Positions 6,163-10,053 of a DNA stretch of 10,053 nucleotides are shown piece after piece. The DNA lies in the NCBI GenBank assembly GCA_947505915.1, contig CANNNH010000042.1, forward strand, positions 1 to 10,053. The letters run 5' to 3'. Position 1 is the stretch's first letter; every line of letters starts with the position of its first letter. The notes under the pieces were generated by a model. It was not told where the DNA came from, did not search any database, and worked only from the letters and a program-made list of their open reading frames with translations. Source of the stretch: Comamonadaceae bacterium (lineage in GTDB: Bacteria > Pseudomonadota > Gammaproteobacteria > Burkholderiales > Burkholderiaceae). Made by a program: the position numbers and the translations under genes.

Positions 6163-6531
6163 TTAAATGGTTTTCAGCCGATCGGTGGAGGGCACGACGC
6201 GGGTGAGTCGAATGCCGTAGCGGTCGTTGACCAACACCACCTCGCCTTGGGCAACGACGGTGTTGTTGACCAGCAGGTCCAAAGGCTCACCCGCAATCCG
6301 GTCCAGCTCGACCACGCTGCCTTGGGTCAGGCGCATCAAATCCTTGATCTTGATTTGGGCCCGCCCCACTTCGATGGACAGTGAAACAGAGATGTTTTGC
6401 AGCACATCGGCGTTGATGTTGCCCGGGTGGCTGTACTTGAAGTCCTCTGCGGACGGTCCGTCCAGTGCGGCAGACGATGCAGAAAGTTCTTCGGCGGGGT
6501 TGGTCTCGGGGGTGTCTGTGGCGTCGCTCAT
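6163..6531 (-). CDS. fliN: FliN, flagellar motor switch protein
   Basis: A 122-residue protein whose C-terminal SpoA/FliN domain (about 41-115) shows the family pattern: ISVSLSIEVGRAQIKIKDLM, LTQGSVVELDRIAGEPLDLLVNN and VVAQGEVVLVNDRYGIRLTRV. FliN forms the lower rim of the cytoplasmic C-ring with FliM, takes part in rotation switching, and binds FliH of the export apparatus. The first 35 residues are acidic and poorly conserved, as is usual. The ATG at 6531 has AGGA upstream (complement of 6539-6542), 7 bases from the start. It lies 14 bases after fliM and is the last gene of the unit, with a strong terminator right behind it. No fliO follows. Confidence 0.95.
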   Translation of the reverse strand: MSDATDTPETNPAEELSASSAALDGPSAEDFKYSHPGNINADVLQNISVSLSIEVGRAQIKIKDLMRLTQGSVVELDRIAGEPLDLLVNNTVVAQGEVVLVNDRYGIRLTRVVPSTDRLKTI

Positions 6532-6545
6532 GGTTTTTTCCTGAC

Positions 6546-7544
6546 TTAAATTTGACCGGGGACAATTTGTCGCTCAATGCGCACCGCCACTTGAGAGCCG
6601 CGTGCACCCACGCTGACACCAAAGGACGGCACACCGTTGGCGATCAATTGCGCCATTTCGGGTTTTTTGAAATAAAGCAAATCGCCTTCTTTCATGGTTT
6701 GCAAGTGATGCAAGGTGGTCTTGATTTGGCCCATGACCACGTGCAAGTCCATGCGCGAGTCGCCCACGGCCACAGCCAGGTCTTCGCGCCATTTCTTGTC
6801 GGATTCCTCGTTGCCATCGCCCGATTGGACGCGGCTGCGCAACAAATCGCGCACCGGTTTGAGGGAGGAATAGGGGTAGACCAAATCCATGAAGCCCTTG
6901 CCGCCGGCGCCGGGGGCATACGAATCAAAGCGGCTGAGCACCACCAGGTCGTTCTCATCGGCAATTTGGGCAAATTGCGGGTTGATCTCTGAGCTCACAT
7001 GTTCGCATTGCAAAGGCATCAACGGCGCCCATGCGTCTTGCAGAGAGCGGAAAAATACATCCAAAATGAGTTTGATGATGCGGTTTTCGGTCGGCGTGAA
7101 CAGCCGGCCAGGCGGGAGCTCTTCCACCCCTTTGCCGTAGCCACCAAAAAAACTGTCCAAGGAGCTGAACACCACATTGGGGTCGATGATCACCACGGAA
7201 AAGCCACGCAAGGGGTTCATGCGAACCAAGTTCACCGCCAAGGGCGGCTTGAGCTCTTTGAGGTAGTCGCCATACTTGACGATTTGCACCCGGGTTGGGT
7301 TGACCCGCGGGCTGGTGCGCAAGACCTCGAGCAACCCAAACCGAAACATGCGGATGAAGCGCTCATTGATCATGTCGATCGATGAGACGTTCACCCCCAA
7401 GCTGCTGTCCTCGCTGGTCAGGTCGTGCTTGCTCACCCGGGCTTGGGTGTTGTAGCCCGTATCGACCTCGATCAAGCCGTCCTTGATGCCCTCGGTCAGC
7501 GCCGTCAGTTCATCGGGGGACAGTAAATTGTTTTGCGTCGCCAT
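6546..7544 (-). CDS. fliM: FliM, flagellar motor switch protein
   Basis: A 332-residue protein with the three FliM parts: a short N-terminal peptide, a middle CheC-like domain (about 45-235) and a C-terminal SpoA domain (about 253-328). Seen signatures are MINERFIRMFRFGLLEVLR (58-76), NPLRGFSVVIIDPNVVF (110-126), the FFGGYGKG turn with GGxG at 134-137, FTPTENRIIKLILD (149-162) and GDLLYFKKPE (287-296). FliM builds the C-ring wall, contacts FliG, and binds phosphorylated CheY through its N-terminal peptide. Here that peptide is LSPDELTAL (8-16), a loose match to the usual LSQxEIDALL. The start lies 4 bases after the fliL stop, without its own clear ribosome-binding site, so translation is likely coupled to fliL. 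Length is normal. Confidence 0.95.
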   Translation of the reverse strand: MATQNNLLSPDELTALTEGIKDGLIEVDTGYNTQARVSKHDLTSEDSSLGVNVSSIDMINERFIRMFRFGLLEVLRTSPRVNPTRVQIVKYGDYLKELKPPLAVNLVRMNPLRGFSVVIIDPNVVFSSLDSFFGGYGKGVEELPPGRLFTPTENRIIKLILDVFFRSLQDAWAPLMPLQCEHVSSEINPQFAQIADENDLVVLSRFDSYAPGAGGKGFMDLVYPYSSLKPVRDLLRSRVQSGDGNEESDKKWREDLAVAVGDSRMDLHVVMGQIKTTLHHLQTMKEGDLLYFKKPEMAQLIANGVPSFGVSVGARGSQVAVRIERQIVPGQI

Positions 7545-7548
7545 GGGA

Positions 7549-8127
7549 TCACTGCATCACAAAGGATGTGAAAAACACTTCCTCAACGCCGCCAAAATCT
7601 TCCAATTTTTCGAGCATTTCGTTCATGGTGTCTTTGATCTTTTCGGCCAGTTGCTTGCGAAACTCGGGCTTGGCCGTTTCGGGCTCGGTGGTTTGGCGCA
7701 TCACGTCCAAAACGGCCGAGCGGATGGCGAACTCGTGTTTTTTGATGTTGTCAAACACCCGGTTGTCGTAATGGGTCATCAGGGCCACTTGCACCACCAT
7801 GACTTTTTTGGAGCCGGTGATGTTGGTCATCAGGTCCTTTTCCATTTGCATGTAGTTCTTTTCGAACTTGGTGGCCTCTGGGGCTTCTTTTTTGGTTTTT
7901 TGCGGGGCTTCGTCTTTGGCCTTGGCTGCCGCAGCTTCCAACTCGTCGACTTTGTCCATGGCCGCGATCTCGGCTTTTTTCTCGTAGTAGCCTGAGAAGT
8001 ACAGCGTGCCAAAGGCCACGCCCACGGCAACCACGATCACACCGACCACCCCCAGGATGATCAGCAAAATGGGTTTTTTCTTTTTCTCTTCTGCAGGTGC
8101 TTCTGCGGCGGGTGCTTCAGTGGCCAT
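7549..8127 (-). CDS. fliL: FliL, flagellar basal-body/stator-associated protein
   Basis: A 192-residue single-pass membrane protein: a cytoplasmic Ala/Glu/Lys-rich N-terminus (1-18), a transmembrane helix (about 19-44) and a periplasmic part. The part after the helix (50-85) is charged, Ala/Lys/Glu-rich and possibly helical. The FliL domain proper runs from about 88 to 192 and ends in the family-typical VEEVFFTSFVMQ. FliL rings around the MotAB stator support torque and, in some species, swarming. The ATG at 8127 is preceded by a clear AGGAG (complement of 8134-8138) at good spacing, the best ribosome-binding site in this unit. It sits between fliK (26-base gap) and fliM (4-base gap). It is somewhat longer than E. 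coli FliL (154) because of the extended linker. Confidence 0.94.
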   Translation of the reverse strand: MATEAPAAEAPAEEKKKKPILLIILGVVGVIVVAVGVAFGTLYFSGYYEKKAEIAAMDKVDELEAAAAKAKDEAPQKTKKEAPEATKFEKNYMQMEKDLMTNITGSKKVMVVQVALMTHYDNRVFDNIKKHEFAIRSAVLDVMRQTTEPETAKPEFRKQLAEKIKDTMNEMLEKLEDFGGVEEVFFTSFVMQ

Positions 8128-8153
8128 GTCTAACTCCTATTGGTCTCGTGTGA

Positions 8154-9806
8154 TTAAGCGTAAATGTCCAGCAAGGCATTGCTGGCGTTTTGGGTTTTGC
8201 TCGGCATGGCATCAGCCCCATCGCCTTGGATGGACTCGCCGCGGGATAAATGTTGTCCGTTCTGGCCTGTGTGTTGCCCCTGGCCTTGGCCCGATTGTGC
8301 CGATGAAGAATGTCCTTGTCCGATGTTCACTGAAGCTTGGTCCCAACCCAAGGCATTCAAGGCCTCGCGCAAGCGCGGGCTGCCCTGGTTGAGCAGTTGC
8401 TGGGTGGTGGCATTGTCGGCGTTGATCACGGCTGAAAGTTTCCCATCGCGCATTTCCAGTTCAACGTCCACCGCGCCCAGGTGCGATGGTTTGAGGCCCA
8501 ACTTCATTTTCCACTGGCCTTCATTGAGTTGCTGGTGCATTCTGCCAGCCAACTCGGTCGAGAGTTTGTCACTCAGGTCTTGATAGGTTTGGGCCATGTC
8601 GGTGCTGGTGGGGGCCAGGTTGGGGTTGGACACGCCGCCCATGGGGTTGTTTCGCGCCGCACTGGGGCTGGCCAGGTTGAGTGCGCTGCCAGGGCTCTCG
8701 CCCACCAGGCCGCTCAGGTCAATGGTGTCCAAGGCGCGGCTGTCGCTGTCGCCGACCAGGCGTTTGCTGTCGGCGTTGGGTACAAAAGCGCTCAACATGG
8801 CCAGCATGTTTTGTGTGCTGACTGTGGGCAGCGCGAGGCTGGCTTGCGGCGTGGCAGCCAGTTGGGCGTCGGCCAATTCAACGATCTGAATGCTTTGCGC
8901 GCCCAAATTTTGCAAGTCCCCCACGGTGGGCAATCCCTGTGCCGCACTGGCGCTGGCAGCGCTCAGGCCGGCCATGGCTTTGGCCGCTTCGGCCGATACC
9001 GTGAATGAGGCGGGTTGTCCCACGCCAGCAACCAGTTCGCCCAATGTGGGCATGCCCGCACCTTGCGCGCTGCCCATCGCAGCGGCCATGGCGACTGCCG
9101 TGCCTGTGGCGCTGGCTGGCGCGGGCCCAAACAGACGCTGGATCATTTGCTCGTCAAACCCCATGCTGCGGGCAAACTGGGCATTGCTTTGCGGGTCGGG
9201 CAGGGGTTCGTTGGTCGTGATGACTTGCACCCGCTCACTGATTTGCCAGGTTTTCAGCCCGTCTGGGCCGATCGCCACCCACGCCGGGTTGGGGCTCACG
9301 GCGCCCCCATCTTTGGGTGTCGCGGCGTTGTCTTCGGTGTCGGTGGATTCTGACTGGCTTTCTGCGGTGGCCGAGGTCGACGCCTCTTTGGCAGGCTTGG
9401 CCTGGGCGCTTTGGGCGTCTGCGCTGTCTGGCGCTGCGCCCATTTTGGCTTTTTGACCTGGATCGGCAGGGCCTGGGTCGTCGTCCATGGTTTTTTGCGC
9501 ACCCTGGGGCTCTGGTCGGCTCGGGCCGGGCTTTTCATGTGTGATGGGTGGGCGTGCTGCAAAGCGCGCGTCGGACCGGTGCGGCGTGTCGGTGGCAAGG
9601 TGTTGCCGCTGCGGGGGTGCCTCAGCCAAGGGCGAGCGCGGCTGGATTTGCCGCGCCATGCGGGCAAAGTGTTGGGCAAAGTCCTCGCGCAGGGCCACGG
9701 CGCTGCCCAGGGCAGGGGCCATTCCAGCACCCTGTGCAGGGCTGGATGCGGTCAGCAAAGCGCTGGCCAGGGCTGGGTTCACGGCGTTGGACAAGGGCAG
9801 GTTCAT
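8154..9806 (-). CDS. fliK: FliK, flagellar hook-length control protein
   Basis: A 550-residue protein. The C-terminal Flg_hook domain (about 410-497) holds LGLKPSHLGAVDVELEMRDG (436-455), followed by VINADNATTQQLLNQGSPRLREAL, the substrate-specificity switch core that acts on FlhB when the hook is complete. The N-terminal two thirds are low-complexity and rich in Ala, Pro, Ser, Gln and Gly, as expected of the secreted ruler part. A short Gly/Gln/His-rich stretch (about 496-514) follows the conserved core. Internal look-alike segments are GMPTLGELVAGVG (251-263) and GLPTVGDLQNLG (291-302). The ATG at 9806 is preferred: the frame runs back to a TTG at 9899 but that stretch has no FliK character, and a GAGAGG lies 12 bases before the ATG. 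First gene of the fliKLMN unit. It is longer than the 405-residue enterobacterial FliK, but length in this family is very variable. Confidence 0.92.
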   Translation of the reverse strand: MNLPLSNAVNPALASALLTASSPAQGAGMAPALGSAVALREDFAQHFARMARQIQPRSPLAEAPPQRQHLATDTPHRSDARFAARPPITHEKPGPSRPEPQGAQKTMDDDPGPADPGQKAKMGAAPDSADAQSAQAKPAKEASTSATAESQSESTDTEDNAATPKDGGAVSPNPAWVAIGPDGLKTWQISERVQVITTNEPLPDPQSNAQFARSMGFDEQMIQRLFGPAPASATGTAVAMAAAMGSAQGAGMPTLGELVAGVGQPASFTVSAEAAKAMAGLSAASASAAQGLPTVGDLQNLGAQSIQIVELADAQLAATPQASLALPTVSTQNMLAMLSAFVPNADSKRLVGDSDSRALDTIDLSGLVGESPGSALNLASPSAARNNPMGGVSNPNLAPTSTDMAQTYQDLSDKLSTELAGRMHQQLNEGQWKMKLGLKPSHLGAVDVELEMRDGKLSAVINADNATTQQLLNQGSPRLREALNALGWDQASVNIGQGHSSSAQSGQGQGQHTGQNGQHLSRGESIQGDGADAMPSKTQNASNALLDIYA

Positions 9807-9848
9807 ATCGGCTTCAAGCCTCTCAAACAAAGATTTGGATACACCAAA

Positions 9849-9876
9849 GCAAGAATCGTGACTGGTGATTCTTTGC
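9849..9876. repeat. Interrupted inverted repeat in the fliK leader
   Basis: AAGAATC (9851-9857) and GATTCTT (9867-9873) are exact inverted copies separated by 9 bases. Flanking GC (9849-9850) and GC (9875-9876) extend the symmetry with one unpaired base. The two half-sites are centred 16 bases apart, about one and a half helical turns. It could be an activator or repressor site or a leader hairpin of fliK. Confidence 0.5.
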
Positions 9877-9925
9877 CGCTTTATTCCTTTGACAAGCAAG
9901 CCTTGTGCCGCCTTATATATAGGTT

Positions 9926-9941
9926 AGCGATGGGCAGTCCA
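9926..9941 (-). promoter_or_regulatory. Possible sigma-54 (or sigma-70) promoter for fliKLMN
   Basis: Read leftward, TGGACTGCCCATCGCT keeps the invariant GG and GC with the required 10-base spacing and the T before GG. It departs from consensus at the CAC and at one T before GC. The same TGGACT could instead act as a sigma-70 -35 box, with a TATATA -10 sixteen bases on. Either would give a leader of about 100 bases for fliK. The evidence is weak. Confidence 0.25.
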
Positions 9942-9979
9942 GCCAGCCAGCAACATGGAAACCCGGTGGAAATTGCAAT

Positions 9980-9995
9980 TGGCACATCGATTGCT
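9980..9995 (+). promoter_or_regulatory. Sigma-54 (RpoN) promoter, full consensus, pointing out of the window
   Basis: TGGCACATCGATTGCT matches the RpoN consensus TGGCACRNNNNTTGCW at every defined position, with GG at 9981-9982 and GC at 9993-9994. Transcription should start near 10006 and run right, beyond the window. Sigma-54 promoters need an enhancer-binding activator, and dyads lie on both sides. Given the divergent fliKLMN genes, the controlled operon is probably flagellar (inference). Confidence 0.82.
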
Positions 9996-10010
9996 TAGTT
10001 AAATCTGCGT

Positions 10011-10027
10011 GGTCAAATAATTTGGCC
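10011..10027. repeat. 17-base dyad just downstream of the sigma-54 promoter
   Basis: GGTCAAAT (10011-10018), one A, then ATTTGGCC (10020-10027) form an inverted repeat with 7 of 8 positions symmetric. It would lie at about +5 to +21 of the predicted rightward transcript, a position suited to an operator. The function is not established. Confidence 0.4.
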
Positions 10028-10053
10028 AAAAAGAAAACTTAAGCAAACAAAAA

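Larger units (their letters stand above)
9807..10053. promoter_or_regulatory. Divergent control region between fliK and an operon beyond the right edge
   Basis: These 247 bases are more AT-rich than their surroundings and hold no credible gene. From left to right they contain a GGCTTCAAGCC dyad just before fliK (9810-9820), an interrupted inverted repeat (9849-9876), a TATATATA tract (9914-9921), a possible leftward sigma-54 core (9926-9941), the palindrome AATTGCAATT (9971-9980), a full-consensus rightward sigma-54 promoter (9980-9995) and a 17-base dyad (10011-10027). No start codon of the rightward gene is reached. Confidence 0.7.

Noticed and set aside
9805..9812. GCCGATAT on the minus strand, resembling a sigma-28 (FliA) -10 element
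   Set aside because: It overlaps the fliK start codon, and there is no TAAA-like -35 at the required 15-base spacing.

Overview
The window looks like a chromosomal segment of a betaproteobacterium in the order Burkholderiales, most plausibly Comamonadaceae. This is inferred from the gene content and order (ampD, a PP0621-family gene, a CcsA/YpjD-family gene, then divergent ffh), from the moderately high GC content, and from the amino-acid flavour of Ffh, MiaB and AmpD. No species-level call is possible from the sequence alone. I see no rRNA, tRNA, CRISPR array, transposase or phage gene, and no gene-free stretch longer than 300 bases.

Left part (1-4175), housekeeping. Reading leftwards from 1281 is a tight three-gene unit: an eight-helix CcsA/YpjD-type membrane protein, a 73-residue membrane-anchored Cys/His protein of the PP0621 type, and the N-terminal 81 residues of AmpD (cell-wall recycling amidase), cut by the window edge. 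Divergent from it is ffh (signal recognition particle GTPase), which converges on miaB (tRNA methylthiotransferase).

Middle part (4275-6044), accessory. A small cupin-fold protein is followed by an unusual carbonic anhydrase: an alpha-class domain carried behind an N-terminal membrane anchor and a charged coiled coil. The gene ends in a cluster of three hairpins, at least one of which is a strong terminator for the opposite strand.

Right part (6163-9806), flagellar, all leftward: fliK (hook-length control), fliL (stator-associated), fliM and fliN (C-ring switch). This runs straight into a terminator after fliN, so the export genes fliOPQR that often follow are not here. The last 247 bases form a divergent control region. 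It carries a full-consensus sigma-54 promoter pointing right, out of the window, plus several dyads. This suggests a sigma-54-controlled operon, likely flagellar, just beyond the edge.

The points most worth a second look are the tethered coiled-coil carbonic anhydrase, the sigma-54 control region with its dyads, the truncated fliKLMN order with an atypical FliM N-terminus, and a 15-base hairpin that recurs in two intergenic gaps. I found no clear new multi-gene system.
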